DNA of 56,811 bases from Paenibacillus alkalitolerans (GCF_016482785.1 NZ_JAEMXM010000001.1:838941-895751), one strand, 5' to 3'; shown: positions 36,346-44,987, counted from the stretch's first letter. Numbers and translations are program-made. Notes: generated by a model not told the origin, from the sequence alone.

Positions 36346-37491
36346 GTGTTCAAAACTCTTTACAATGTGTTAGTTCCCTTGTACGTCATATTTATCATAA
36401 CGTCATCCTTTATCCTTCAAAAAGCGGCCTCCGAGATCAACCTTCTGTTATTCGGACTGCTGTTTCTTCTCGGCGTTATCACCGAACGCAACGATGCTTA
36501 TGTGAGATTCACGCAAATATTGCTGTTATCTTTGTTTCATTGGTACAGTCAATTGAACTGGTGCTACGGTCTGTATTTGGCATTAAGCGTGAAAGACGCC
36601 GCAAGGACGGAAAATTCTCTTCATACGTACATATATACCATTGTCGGTTTCTCCGTTTATTCCGTTATCCGCATCGCCTATGCCGGAATTAGTCCGTATA
36701 ATCTGCTGGTTATCGTTACGGACGTTCTCGGTTCACTCGGATTGATCGTTCTTGTAAGATCATTTATCGAGACGGATCGGATAAATCGGGAATGGAAGCG
36801 GCAAAAGCTGGAAGACGAACTGTATTACCGCTCCGAGAAGCTTAGACTTATCGGCGAATTGGCGGCCGGAATGGCGCATGAAATCCGGAACCCGCTCACT
36901 ACCGTCAAAGGATTTCTGCAGCTGGCAAAATCCAACAACGACCTTGATAAGTGGTATAAATTGATCATGGACGAAATTAACCGGATGAACGATCTGACGG
37001 CGGAATTTTTACTTTTCTCCAGACCGTCCCAATCGAGCATGAAAATTTTGCCGATCCAAGCTTGTATAGAGCGGGTAATCCAGTTGACCGTGTCCGAAGC
37101 TTCGAAGCTTGGACATCAGCTGTATAGCGAAATGGAAGTTGGCGAATTGTATATGTTGATGGATCGCGATAAGATTGTGCAGTTGTTTTTAAATCTTATA
37201 AAAAACGCATTCGAGGCGATGGAAGTAAGCGGCACTGTGGCGATCAAGGTAACGAGAGACAAACAGTCCGCCGTCGTTGAAGTCCGCGACACGGGTAAAG
37301 GTATCCCTGCGTCGCAGATGAACAAGCTGTTCGATCCGTTCTACACAACGAAAGAATACGGTACCGGACTTGGGCTTTCGATTTGCCACAAGATCGTCCA
37401 AGACCATCAAGGGACGATCGACGTGCAAAGCGTTGTCAACTCCGGTACCGTATTTACGATTACTTTCCCCTTAGCGGACATTGCAGAGTAA
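36346..37491 (+). CDS. Membrane sensor histidine kinase, sporulation-kinase-like
   Basis: GTG 36346 is preferred: GGGGG lies 10 bases before it, and the frame can also open at TTG 36310. The 381-residue protein has five to six membrane helices in its first 140 residues, then a HisKA domain with His178 (GMAHEIRNPLT) and an ATPase domain (LIKNAFEAME, DTGKGIP, GTGLGLSICHKIV). No response regulator is adjacent. Kinases of this layout (KinB type) often feed the Spo0F phosphorelay in Bacillales, which is an inference here. It follows the AraC gene by 149 bp and ends in its own terminator. Confidence 0.85.
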   Translation: MFKTLYNVLVPLYVIFIITSSFILQKAASEINLLLFGLLFLLGVITERNDAYVRFTQILLLSLFHWYSQLNWCYGLYLALSVKDAARTENSLHTYIYTIVGFSVYSVIRIAYAGISPYNLLVIVTDVLGSLGLIVLVRSFIETDRINREWKRQKLEDELYYRSEKLRLIGELAAGMAHEIRNPLTTVKGFLQLAKSNNDLDKWYKLIMDEINRMNDLTAEFLLFSRPSQSSMKILPIQACIERVIQLTVSEASKLGHQLYSEMEVGELYMLMDRDKIVQLFLNLIKNAFEAMEVSGTVAIKVTRDKQSAVVEVRDTGKGIPASQMNKLFDPFYTTKEYGTGLGLSICHKIVQDHQGTIDVQSVVNSGTVFTITFPLADIAE

Positions 37492-37496
37492 GAAGT

Positions 37497-37560
37497 AAGA
37501 AAAACTTCTATCGAAGTACCTTCAAGGATGAGCGACCGCGAGTTAGAGGAAGTTTTTCTT
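37497..37560 (+). terminator. Terminator-like inverted repeat after the kinase gene
   Basis: AAGAAAAACTTC and GAAGTTTTTCTT pair perfectly over 12 bp with a 40-base loop, 6 bp past the kinase stop. Confidence 0.5.
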
Positions 37561-37625
37561 GGTATAGAATTTACTCGTTTCATGTTGTGGCAGGAAACTT
37601 ATAAATTCTGGCGTTAAGAAACCGG

Positions 37626-38582
37626 CTAACTGCGTTTCCACTCATCCAAATATTGCATGTGCAGCCTCAACTGATGCTCGCTCACTTCATGCCCGGAAAA
37701 CGGGTGAATATCGATATGCTTGTTGCCTTCAATCCGATTATAAGCGGCAAAGACCGTCTCCGGCCAACAAACCGTATCTTTTAACGCGACTGACACTCGT
37801 GAGGGAATTTGAATGCGGTGAGCAAGGTTCATGATGTCGAAATGAGCCAGCGTGAGCAGCACAGCCTCGAGACGATCCGGGTGACGCTTGATGTAAGTGG
37901 CGGCCTCTGTTAAGGACCCGGTGGAATGCATTACGCCGAAATCCATGTGGCACAAGTTGGGAATATCGGCGATGACGAGCGATGCTTTCTTGTTGAGAGC
38001 AGATGCGATAAGAGCCGTTCCACCGCCTTGACTGCCGCCCATGACCGCAATTTTATCGGGAAGTATTTCCGGACGCCGGGAAACCCAATCGACCGCCTTT
38101 ATGGAATCGATCGTCAACGCCATATAATAGCAGCGTTCCTTATGAAGTATATTTTGGGTGATCCAGCCTTTGCTTGCGCCGAAATCGTAATTCAAGCGGT
38201 TGCCCGTTTCTCCGCCTTGCCCCCTCATGTCAACCGCAAACACCGCGTAACCGAGCAGCAGCCACGCGGCATACCTCTCGGGCAGACCCTTATCGCCGCT
38301 ATATCCTTGATATATGACGATGCATGGGTAACGGTCTTGCTTTAAGAAAGCGGGAACTAGATACCAAGCGTGAACCGGCGTATCGTCGAAGCCTTCGTAA
38401 GAAACATGATAAGCTTCGACTTCTTTGAGCGGGCTTTCCACTTTTTTCATCTCGTCGAGCATCGGTTTATCCGCAAATGCGGCCAACGTTTCGTCCCAGA
38501 ACCGGTCTGCCTCGGACGGTTCCAACGTCAGCGGCGGTTTGTAGTTATGCAAATCCTGAATCCGTTTATGTATTGCGTTCAT
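37626..38582 (-). CDS. CE7 acetyl-xylan esterase / cephalosporin-C deacetylase
   Basis: ATG 38582 follows GAGGAGG. The 318-residue cytoplasmic alpha/beta hydrolase matches family CE7: RGQGGETG oxyanion region, nucleophile Ser184 (GGSQGGG), a late acid loop (ALKDTVC) and His in HPFSGHEV. These enzymes deacetylate acetylated xylo-oligosaccharides after import and form hexamers. The ribosome site overlaps the stop codon of a dehydrogenase remnant, so this gene was once second in an operon. It is convergent with the kinase gene. Confidence 0.92.
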   Translation of the reverse strand: MNAIHKRIQDLHNYKPPLTLEPSEADRFWDETLAAFADKPMLDEMKKVESPLKEVEAYHVSYEGFDDTPVHAWYLVPAFLKQDRYPCIVIYQGYSGDKGLPERYAAWLLLGYAVFAVDMRGQGGETGNRLNYDFGASKGWITQNILHKERCYYMALTIDSIKAVDWVSRRPEILPDKIAVMGGSQGGGTALIASALNKKASLVIADIPNLCHMDFGVMHSTGSLTEAATYIKRHPDRLEAVLLTLAHFDIMNLAHRIQIPSRVSVALKDTVCWPETVFAAYNRIEGNKHIDIHPFSGHEVSEHQLRLHMQYLDEWKRS

Positions 38583-38591
38583 TTGTCCTCC

Positions 38592-38705
38592 TCAAATTGC
38601 AGGCATTACATTCCCGCCGGTAACCGGAATGTATGCGCCTGAAATAAAGCTGGCCAGATCGGACGCCAAGAATGTAACGGCATTCGCAATTTCTTGGTTC
38701 GATAT
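38592..38705 (-). pseudogene. 3' remnant of a short-chain dehydrogenase gene
   Basis: The minus strand encodes NQEIANAVTFLASDLASFI followed by SGAYIPVTGGN and a stop at 38592-38594. This is the C-terminal signature of FabG-like short-chain dehydrogenases (ANAVTFLASD, YxPVTGG). Just upstream the frame is closed by TGA and no dehydrogenase sequence remains, so about 85% of the gene is missing. Its TGA overlaps the CE7 ribosome site, which shows the former gene order. The following 240 bp up to the ABC exporter promoter contain nothing recognisable. Confidence 0.8.
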
Positions 38706-38946
38706 TCATACACCAAAACTCCCTTCATATGAAAAATGTTCCCACGTATTACTTCTGAATGATTGCTGTCATTCCTCCAGCTCAAATAAACAATTAAACC
38801 TCATTGACCTATTTTTGTAAAACAAAAAATTCAACATAATATGGATTATCCGGTGAAAATATCCGCAGCATGACCTTCCATGGCGTTTATAGCGCCGTTG
38901 CGGGAAAATCCGCCCGTTTCCTTCATATACGTACCCGTCCCAAAAA

Positions 38947-38975
38947 TTGTAATGTGCTATCCCCTGCTCTATGAT
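38947..38975 (+). promoter_or_regulatory. Sigma-A promoter of the ABC exporter gene
   Basis: TTGTAA and TATGAT are separated by exactly 17 bases. Transcription would begin near 38982, which leaves too short a leader for the ATG at 38991 and supports the start at 39012. Confidence 0.65.
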
Positions 38976-39011
38976 TAACAAGAATTTCAAATGAAGGTGT
39001 TGATTTCACGG

Positions 39012-40898
39012 ATGAGTCCCGTTCAAAGGTATTTGGTGTGGGCCAAACCTTACTGGTGGATGATTGCAGTCGTAATCGGATTAGGCGTGCTGCAATTCGC
39101 GTCTCCGCTAAGCCAGCCGATTTTTACGCAAATTCTGCTGGATGAAACGCTCGCCGGCAAGGGCGATTGGAGTTTAACGCAAGTGATCGTCGCGATGGCC
39201 GCCATCTTCGCGTTCGGTGTCGCAATCAACTTCGCGAGAGGGTACGTAACGGCGGTTCTCGGAAACAAAATGATGATGGACTTACGAGGGCAATTGTACG
39301 ATCACCTGCAGAAGATGCCGGTCAGCTTCTACGATCAACGGCAAGTCGGCGGCATCTCCTCAAGAGTCATCCACGATATCGGCGGCGCGCAAAACTTGAT
39401 CGGCGGCGGCATCATCAACCTTGTGCTTGATTTGCTCTTGGTTTTGTTTTCCGGTTTTCTATTGTTCAGGATGGATTCCGTACTGGCGGCGATATCCTTG
39501 TGCATACTCCCGCTGTACTATCTCTCTTTCACGAACATGAACGTGCGCATCCGCCTCGCCTGGAGAGCGGTGCACCGCCAGATGGAGCGCATCTCCGGGA
39601 CTTTGGTGGAACGAATGGCGGGCATACGCATCGTTCAAGCGTTTAATGGTGAAAGACAGGAGAAGCAGCGGTTCAGCAAACAAACGAAGCAGCATTTCCA
39701 CCACACGGTGTCCGCGCACATATTTTCCAATTTGCTGGGCCGTATGAGCGAGACTCTCGCCCATACGGGGGTCGTAATCATATGGCTCGTTGGCGGAGCA
39801 TTCGTACTTAACGGTAAGATGACGGCGGGGGAAATTATTGCCTTCCAGCTGTTGTTGGGAAATTTGTACGGTCCCATCCAGCGGTTCGCCGACGTTAACG
39901 TCACGATCCAAAATTCGATTACCAACATCGAGCGCATCTTTGAAATGTTCGACGAAAAGCCGGACGTGACCGATTCACCGGACGCGCTGCCCATGCCCGA
40001 ATGCCGCGGCGATATAAAGTTTGACAATGTAACTTACACGTATCTTTCGCGCAATCTCATTTTCCGAAAAGACAACGGCCGCAGCGATCCCGACTTGATC
40101 GAGCGGGAGAAACCTCCGAAGCGGTTCTTTTGGATTCCTGCGAATATCGCGCCTAACCTCCCCGATATCGAATGGGAGGAGCGGACCGGCATCCGTAACA
40201 TCACCTTCGAGGCGAAAGCCGGCGAAGTCATTGCATTGGTCGGCCCGAGCGGCGCCGGAAAATCGACGCTGATCAACTTGATTCCGCGGTTTTACGATGC
40301 CGGGACCGGTTCGGTGTATATCGACGGGCAAGATGTTCGTAATTACAAGATGGAAGATTTACGCCGGCATATCGCGCTTGTCCTGCAGGATAACGTGCTG
40401 TTTTCGGGCACGATCAGAGAAAATTTAATATACGGTCGTCCGGATGCCACAATGGAACAAATCGTGGAAGCCGCCCGCGCGGCGAACGCCCACGACTTCA
40501 TCACCTCGTTTAAAGACGGCTACGACACGATCATCGGCGAGCGGGGCATGAGATTGTCCGGCGGCCAGAAGCAGCGGCTGGCCATCGCCAGAGCATTGTT
40601 GAAGGATCCGAAAATATTGATTTTGGACGAAGCGACTTCGGCGTTGGATTCGGAATCGGAAGCGATGGTGACGGAAGCGTTGGAGCGGTTGATGGTCGGC
40701 CGGACGACGTTCGTCATCGCGCACCGGTTAGCCACCGTCGTTCGCGCGAATCAAATATTGGTCATCGACGAAGGCCGGATCGTGCAGCAAGGAAGCCACC
40801 GCCAACTGCTTCAGGAAGGCGGATTGTACCGAAAATTATATGAACAACAGCTCAAAGCGATGCGCCCGGAGGAAATGAAAATGTTGGCTTCCTCGTAA
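39012..40898 (+). CDS. ABC exporter half-transporter (MsbA/BmrA type) with NBD insertion
   Basis: ATG 39012 is preferred over 38991 because AAGGTG lies 12 bases upstream and the promoter would give almost no leader to the earlier ATG. The 628-residue protein has six helices (about 15-310) and a nucleotide-binding domain with Walker A GPSGAGKSTLI, signature RLSGGQKQR, Walker B ILILDEATSALD and the switch His (IAHRL). Between the A-loop region (FDNVTYTYLSRN) and the strand before Walker A there are about 45 extra residues (FRKDNGRSD through WEERTGIRNITF), with a run of charged residues and PPKRFFWIPANI. It is expected to work as a homodimer exporting lipids or drugs. Confidence 0.9.
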   Translation: MSPVQRYLVWAKPYWWMIAVVIGLGVLQFASPLSQPIFTQILLDETLAGKGDWSLTQVIVAMAAIFAFGVAINFARGYVTAVLGNKMMMDLRGQLYDHLQKMPVSFYDQRQVGGISSRVIHDIGGAQNLIGGGIINLVLDLLLVLFSGFLLFRMDSVLAAISLCILPLYYLSFTNMNVRIRLAWRAVHRQMERISGTLVERMAGIRIVQAFNGERQEKQRFSKQTKQHFHHTVSAHIFSNLLGRMSETLAHTGVVIIWLVGGAFVLNGKMTAGEIIAFQLLLGNLYGPIQRFADVNVTIQNSITNIERIFEMFDEKPDVTDSPDALPMPECRGDIKFDNVTYTYLSRNLIFRKDNGRSDPDLIEREKPPKRFFWIPANIAPNLPDIEWEERTGIRNITFEAKAGEVIALVGPSGAGKSTLINLIPRFYDAGTGSVYIDGQDVRNYKMEDLRRHIALVLQDNVLFSGTIRENLIYGRPDATMEQIVEAARAANAHDFITSFKDGYDTIIGERGMRLSGGQKQRLAIARALLKDPKILILDEATSALDSESEAMVTEALERLMVGRTTFVIAHRLATVVRANQILVIDEGRIVQQGSHRQLLQEGGLYRKLYEQQLKAMRPEEMKMLASS

Positions 40899-40998
40899 AA
40901 AACGATTTTCCTCGCCTCCGGTCGAAAGGTATTTTAGCTATCGTCTAGAATTCAGTAAATGGTATGACAATACATTATAGTTGGAGGGAATGAAGGCC

Positions 40999-41649
40999 AT
41001 GAGACTGGAAACCAATGACAAGCTGTTATTCATCGGAGACTCCATCACGGATTGCGAGAGAAAAAGACCTGTCGGCGAAGGTTTGTTTCAAGCTCTGGGC
41101 CACGGATACGTTTCGATCGTTGATGCAATGCTGCATGCGGTCTATCCGGAGCTTGGCATTCGGACGGTGAATATGGGAATCGGCGGAAATACGGTACGCG
41201 ATTTGAAACACCGTTGGAAATCCGACGTCATAGACTTGAAGCCGGATTGGTTGTCCGTCATGATCGGAATTAACGATGTTTGGCGCCAATACGACCAACC
41301 GCAAATAACCGAGTCGCACGTTTATTTGGACGAATACGAAAGTACGTTGCGCTTGCTCGTGCAGCAGGCTCAATCTTTAGTGAAAGGCGTCGTGTTGATG
41401 ACCCCGTTCTACATCGAAAGCAACCGGGACGATGCGATGAGGGCTACAATGGATCTGTACGGAGAAGCGGTCAAACGAATCTCGGAAGAGTACGGCGCCG
41501 TGTTTGTCGACACGCAAGCGGCTTTCAACGAAGTTATGACCTACATTTACCCGGCGACGCTTGCATGGGACCGCGTTCATCCGAATATGACCGGACACAT
41601 GGTGCTTGCGCGCGCATTCTTGAAAGCAATAGGGATGGAGTGGAAATGA
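40999..41649 (+). CDS. SGNH/GDSL acetyl-xylan esterase, Axe2-like
   Basis: ATG 40999 lies 10 bases after GGAGGG. The 216-residue cytoplasmic protein has the four SGNH blocks: FIGDSITD, GIGGNTVRD, IGINDVW and WDRVHP. The triad positions Ser15, Asp191 and His194 are the same as those of Geobacillus stearothermophilus Axe2, a serine deacetylase of acetylated xylo-oligosaccharides, and whole segments read alike from memory (HVYLDEYE, VDTQAAFNEV). It lies 100 bp past the ABC exporter with no terminator between, so cotranscription is possible. It adds a second, unrelated deacetylase to the CE7 enzyme nearby. Confidence 0.9.
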   Translation: MRLETNDKLLFIGDSITDCERKRPVGEGLFQALGHGYVSIVDAMLHAVYPELGIRTVNMGIGGNTVRDLKHRWKSDVIDLKPDWLSVMIGINDVWRQYDQPQITESHVYLDEYESTLRLLVQQAQSLVKGVVLMTPFYIESNRDDAMRATMDLYGEAVKRISEEYGAVFVDTQAAFNEVMTYIYPATLAWDRVHPNMTGHMVLARAFLKAIGMEWK

Positions 41650-41660
41650 CGCTCCATCCC
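41632..41660 (+). terminator. Terminator overlapping the GDSL stop codon
   Basis: GGGATGGAG in the last codons pairs with CTCCATCCC after the stop; GCTTTTCTTTTC follows. Confidence 0.75.
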
Positions 41661-41692
41661 GCTTTTCTTTTCTCGCAAGCGAAAGCGTTGTT

Positions 41693-42397
41693 CTACTCTT
41701 TTATCATCCTGTATCCCGCCGCTGCAGCTTCTTCTTCGGTGCAAAACATTTCTTCGGCTTTTGTTTGATCATAATAACGGCCGCCTGGCATATGGTAAAT
41801 CTTTTCATTTTTTGAATTAATGTTTCCTTTGATTTTCGGTTCGCCGCATTTGTCGCTTTTAAAATTATTTTCTTGCGGCTCTTCCCATAAACCTTTTTTC
41901 TTTTCTCTCGCTTCGCGCTCAACTTCAATAAATTTTTCAGAGAACATTACGTTGGGCGGCACGGTCATCGTATTGGCGTACCCCTCCACAAGAAGCGTCT
42001 CGTTATACATTGTATTTTCATTCTCAATGAATATATATCGCAATAACCTTCCGAATCTGTCCTTGTCTCCGGTATCTTGAAACATATACACCTTTTTACC
42101 GGATAATCGCTCCCGGCTGAAATTACTCGCTTCTTTTCCGTAATATTCCGCTTTCCCAATGCTTTCCGGGCTGTTTACGCCGATTAGTCTAACCTTATGT
42201 CCGGAATCCGTCTCGAAAGTGTCGCCGTCTACGGTTCGCTTAACGGTCGCTATCTCATACTTTTTATCTTTCAATTCAGGATATTTGAAATAAATCCGAG
42301 CTGCGAATGCATCCGCATCCATGCCCTGATCGCCAAGTTGTGAACAACCCGTCAATAGGATGGAAACGAATAAGCTGATTAGAAAATATTGTTTCAT
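41693..42397 (-). CDS. Lipoprotein thermonuclease (SNase family) with C-terminal sunset-type domain
   Basis: ATG 42397 overlaps the preceding stop (ATGA) and opens onto a lipoprotein signal with lipobox LLTGC, giving 234 residues. The nuclease core (about 45-165) has VDGDTFET, VRLIGVNSPE and DRFGRLLRYIF, the calcium-binding and catalytic Arg/Glu motifs of Staphylococcus-type nuclease. The last 55 residues (CGEPKIKGNINSK, KIYHMPGGRYYDQT, FCTEEEAAAAGYR) are a small Cys-containing domain often found on surface nucleases. It should degrade nucleic acid at the outer membrane face. It is coupled to a VOC protein gene. Confidence 0.9.
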   Translation of the reverse strand: MKQYFLISLFVSILLTGCSQLGDQGMDADAFAARIYFKYPELKDKKYEIATVKRTVDGDTFETDSGHKVRLIGVNSPESIGKAEYYGKEASNFSRERLSGKKVYMFQDTGDKDRFGRLLRYIFIENENTMYNETLLVEGYANTMTVPPNVMFSEKFIEVEREAREKKKGLWEEPQENNFKSDKCGEPKIKGNINSKNEKIYHMPGGRYYDQTKAEEMFCTEEEAAAAGYRMIKE

Positions 42398-42783
42398 CTC
42401 CGCCTGTCTATCTCCGCATTCAATTCGATAACGTTCCCGTCGGGATCCGTAACGAACACTTGATGCCATCCCGTGATGCTTTTCGGACGGTCGTCATACG
42501 CCCAGCCGCAATCGTTCAACCTCTTCAATACCGTATTCATATCTTTGACACGGATCGCGAAATGCCCGTCCATCGAGTCGATCCGCGCCGTTCCGCGCAC
42601 CGTTCTCGCCTCCGGATGCACGATCAAGTGCAGTTGATTTCCGCCTATCCGGTACCAGGCTCCTGGGAATGGAAAGTTTGGCCGTTCGCCGCTTTCTTGC
42701 AGTCCTAAGATTTCACCGTAAAAATGTTTCGCCTTCTCCAAATCGGTAACCGCTACCGCCACGTGATGCAATCCGTCGTACAT
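42394..42783 (-). CDS. VOC/glyoxalase-family protein
   Basis: ATG 42783 follows GGTGGAG; the longer frame to 42906 has no ribosome site. The 129-residue protein has two beta-alpha-beta-beta-beta modules with the metal-site residues of vicinal-oxygen-chelate enzymes (LHHVAVAVTDL, QLHLIVHP, GHFAIRV, VIELNAE). Substrate is unknown; such proteins include glyoxalases, fosfomycin-type resistance proteins and dioxygenases. The coupling to a nuclease gene is unusual. Confidence 0.88.
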   Translation of the reverse strand: MYDGLHHVAVAVTDLEKAKHFYGEILGLQESGERPNFPFPGAWYRIGGNQLHLIVHPEARTVRGTARIDSMDGHFAIRVKDMNTVLKRLNDCGWAYDDRPKSITGWHQVFVTDPDGNVIELNAEIDRRR

Positions 42784-42980
42784 TTTCACTCCACCCCTTC
42801 GCTTTATGCAGGCCTGGGCGTTGATAACGCCGTCTTGCTCCATCGCCATGGAGTTTTGCCGCAATCGTTCCGAAAATTGGTCGTTAAATAAGCTCAACAG
42901 AGTCACCTGCTTTTAGTTTGCTATTCCGCTCACTTCATCATAAATTACAACCTGCCCTCATGTCGAACCGTAAGAATAAT

Positions 42981-43017
42981 AAAGAGCTTTGCCGGATATT
43001 ATCCGGCAAAGCTCTTT
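42981..43017 (-). terminator. Terminator of the small lipoprotein gene
   Basis: A perfect 17-bp stem (AAAGAGCTTTGCCGGAT / ATCCGGCAAAGCTCTTT) with a 3-base loop, ending in TTATTATTCTTA on the minus strand. Confidence 0.9.
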
Positions 43018-43036
43018 ATCGGTCGTTCCGATTAAA

Positions 43037-43273
43037 TTATGGACTTGTAGTCTCTGTCGATTCGGTGCTTTCGCCCTCGGGAGCGGTTTCGGTCTCGGTG
43101 GAACCTTCTGCACCGCCCTCGGTTCCCGCGTCCGGACTTTCCACGGCCGGCTCGCCGCCAGCTGCAGGATCCTCCAACATAGTATCCTCAGCAGGCTGTC
43201 CACCCGAGCAACCCGCCATCAATCCGATCGCCAACAACACACACGACAATACCAAGAACCACTTTTTCCCCAC
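43037..43273 (-). CDS. Small acidic lipoprotein
   Basis: GTG 43273 follows AGGAGAGG. The 78-residue product has a lipoprotein signal (lipobox LMAGC at residue 22) and then a low-complexity tail of Glu, Thr, Ser, Gly, Ala and Pro with almost no positive charge. It should be anchored to the outer membrane face and extend into the wall as a disordered, negatively charged tail. No family was recognised. Strong ribosome site and terminator show it is a real gene. Confidence 0.8.
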   Translation of the reverse strand: MGKKWFLVLSCVLLAIGLMAGCSGGQPAEDTMLEDPAAGGEPAVESPDAGTEGGAEGSTETETAPEGESTESTETTSP

Positions 43274-43530
43274 TTGTAACCTCTCCTCTCAAATCTTTGT
43301 TTGACTTGCACACTCTTAATGTAAAGCATAAATGTGACCTAACTATGTTCGAAATAAGATTTTTTTTTACCCTAAAATGAAATAATTATGATCATGAAGT
43401 CGCGGGAGAAAACCTCACGAATTGTAAAGCTTGTTACCTATTTACAGCATAAACTTTGCCGATCATCGTTCGGCGAACCGTCCTGTTCAACCGCTCAACG
43501 GCAGAACGGTTGCAACCGAATAACGAAGAA
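43274..43530. other. Intergenic stretch, nothing recognised
   Basis: AT-rich sequence between the small lipoprotein gene and the kinase terminator. It should hold the lipoprotein promoter (weak TTCGAA-N17-TATGCT on the minus strand). No gene or conserved RNA was seen. Confidence 0.4.
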
Positions 43531-43552
43531 AAGCCGCGCAACCGCGCGGCTT
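43531..43552 (-). terminator. Terminator of the OmpR-type two-component operon
   Basis: AAGCCGCGC-aacc-GCGCGGCTT forms a GC-rich stem followed by TTCTTCG on the minus strand, 22 bp past the kinase stop. Confidence 0.75.
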
Positions 43553-43574
43553 CTTGCAATATTCCAGATAAGCG

Positions 43575-44987
43575 TTATCGCCAAGGGATCCGTATATGCA
43601 CGGTAGTGCCCCGGTTTATTTCGCTTTCCAACGAGATTGTACCGCCGTGCAGCTCGATCAATTCCTTTACGATGGCAAGACCGAGGCCGGTACCAATATT
43701 TTCCTTCGAACGCCCGCGGTCAACTTTGAAGAACCGCTCCCATATAAGCTCCTGGTCGCTTTCCGATATGCCGATGCCCGTATCCGACACGGCAAGATGT
43801 ATCATATCCCTATCCTTGTACGCAGATATTTCGATCTTTCCCTTTTCCGTAAATTTAACCGCGTTCTTGACAATGTTGTTCAAGATTTGCTCGATGCGGA
43901 TCGGGTCCGCATGAACATTCGGCAGTTCGTCGGCTGTATGAAGCTCGATCGAGACGCCTTTCTCCGACGCTTCGCGTTCAAACTTGAAAGCGATTTTATG
44001 CAGCAGCGAAGAGATATCCATCTGCTGCTTCGTCAACACGATCTCGTTATTTTCGAGCCTCGTCAAATCCATAATATCTTCGACGAGCCGCCTCATGTGG
44101 ATGCACTCGTTATAGATGATTTTATAATATTTTTGGCGTGCCTCCCCATCGATCAAGCCGTCCTGCAGCGCCTCAAGAAATCCTTGTACCGCCGTAAGGG
44201 GCGTCCGCAGCTCGTGGGAGACGTTGGCAAGGAAATCCTTGCGGATCTTCTCTTGCTTATCCCGTTCGTAATCGATCGTTTCGAGCTTCTCCGCCATGTT
44301 GTTGATCGTCGCCGCCAGCTCGCCGATCTCATTTTTGGCTTCTACGTGGATTCGTTCCTTATAGTCCCCCATTCCTATTTTCGAAACGACTTTATGAATG
44401 TTTTGCAGCGGCCGTGAAATCGACCAAGAAATATAATATACCATCACCGCGACCAAGATCATGCCAAGCAAGGTAACCCATAGGATCATCTCCCTGATAC
44501 GGCTTACCGTCTCGTCGATGTCCTTCACCGATGCATGCAGTACGATGCCGCCGTACATCTCGTTATCGACGCCCCACGGAACGACAGCGGAAAGCGTCGG
44601 CTCCGTCAGCCCGTCGAACTTGAGATTTTTAACAACTTCTTCCCCCTGCTTTACCTTGAGGCGAATCGACTGGTCCACGGTTTTCCCGACGTTCACTTCA
44701 TCTGCCGCTGAAGTCGCAACAATGGTTCCGGTAAGGTCGAATACCCAAATCCTTGCATCAAATGATTGATCGAGAAATATAAGCGTAGCTTTCTCGACTT
44801 CGCCGAATTTCTTCACGCCCTGTATCGTCAAGTTCACTTTTTTTGCTTTCCGCAGCAGTTCTTGCTTTTTGGAATCAACAATATAGTCCCTCGTAAAATA
44901 CGACATGAACAAACCGACAGCGCATAAAGCGAACAAAAAGACAAGAATATAGCTGATGAGCATACCGCGGAAGATGCTTTGATTCAT
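43575..44987 (-). CDS. HAMP-domain sensor histidine kinase, ResE/PhoR-like
   Basis: ATG 44987 overlaps the response-regulator stop by 4 bp and follows GAGGTGG. The 470-residue kinase has two membrane helices (about 8-30 and 165-188) bracketing an extracytoplasmic sensor of about 130 residues, a HAMP domain (SISRPLQNIHKVVSKIG), HisKA with His258 (VSHELRTPL) and an ATPase domain (ILNNIVKNAVKFT, DTGIGI, GLGLAIVKELIELHGG). It phosphorylates the adjacent regulator. The input signal is unknown. Confidence 0.92.
   Translation of the reverse strand: MNQSIFRGMLISYILVFLFALCAVGLFMSYFTRDYIVDSKKQELLRKAKKVNLTIQGVKKFGEVEKATLIFLDQSFDARIWVFDLTGTIVATSAADEVNVGKTVDQSIRLKVKQGEEVVKNLKFDGLTEPTLSAVVPWGVDNEMYGGIVLHASVKDIDETVSRIREMILWVTLLGMILVAVMVYYISWSISRPLQNIHKVVSKIGMGDYKERIHVEAKNEIGELAATINNMAEKLETIDYERDKQEKIRKDFLANVSHELRTPLTAVQGFLEALQDGLIDGEARQKYYKIIYNECIHMRRLVEDIMDLTRLENNEIVLTKQQMDISSLLHKIAFKFEREASEKGVSIELHTADELPNVHADPIRIEQILNNIVKNAVKFTEKGKIEISAYKDRDMIHLAVSDTGIGISESDQELIWERFFKVDRGRSKENIGTGLGLAIVKELIELHGGTISLESEINRGTTVHIRIPWR

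Noticed and set aside
38769-38990. 73-codon minus-strand frame between CE7 and the ABC exporter
   Set aside because: No ribosome site and it overlaps the good promoter at 38947-38975; composition reflects AT-rich DNA.
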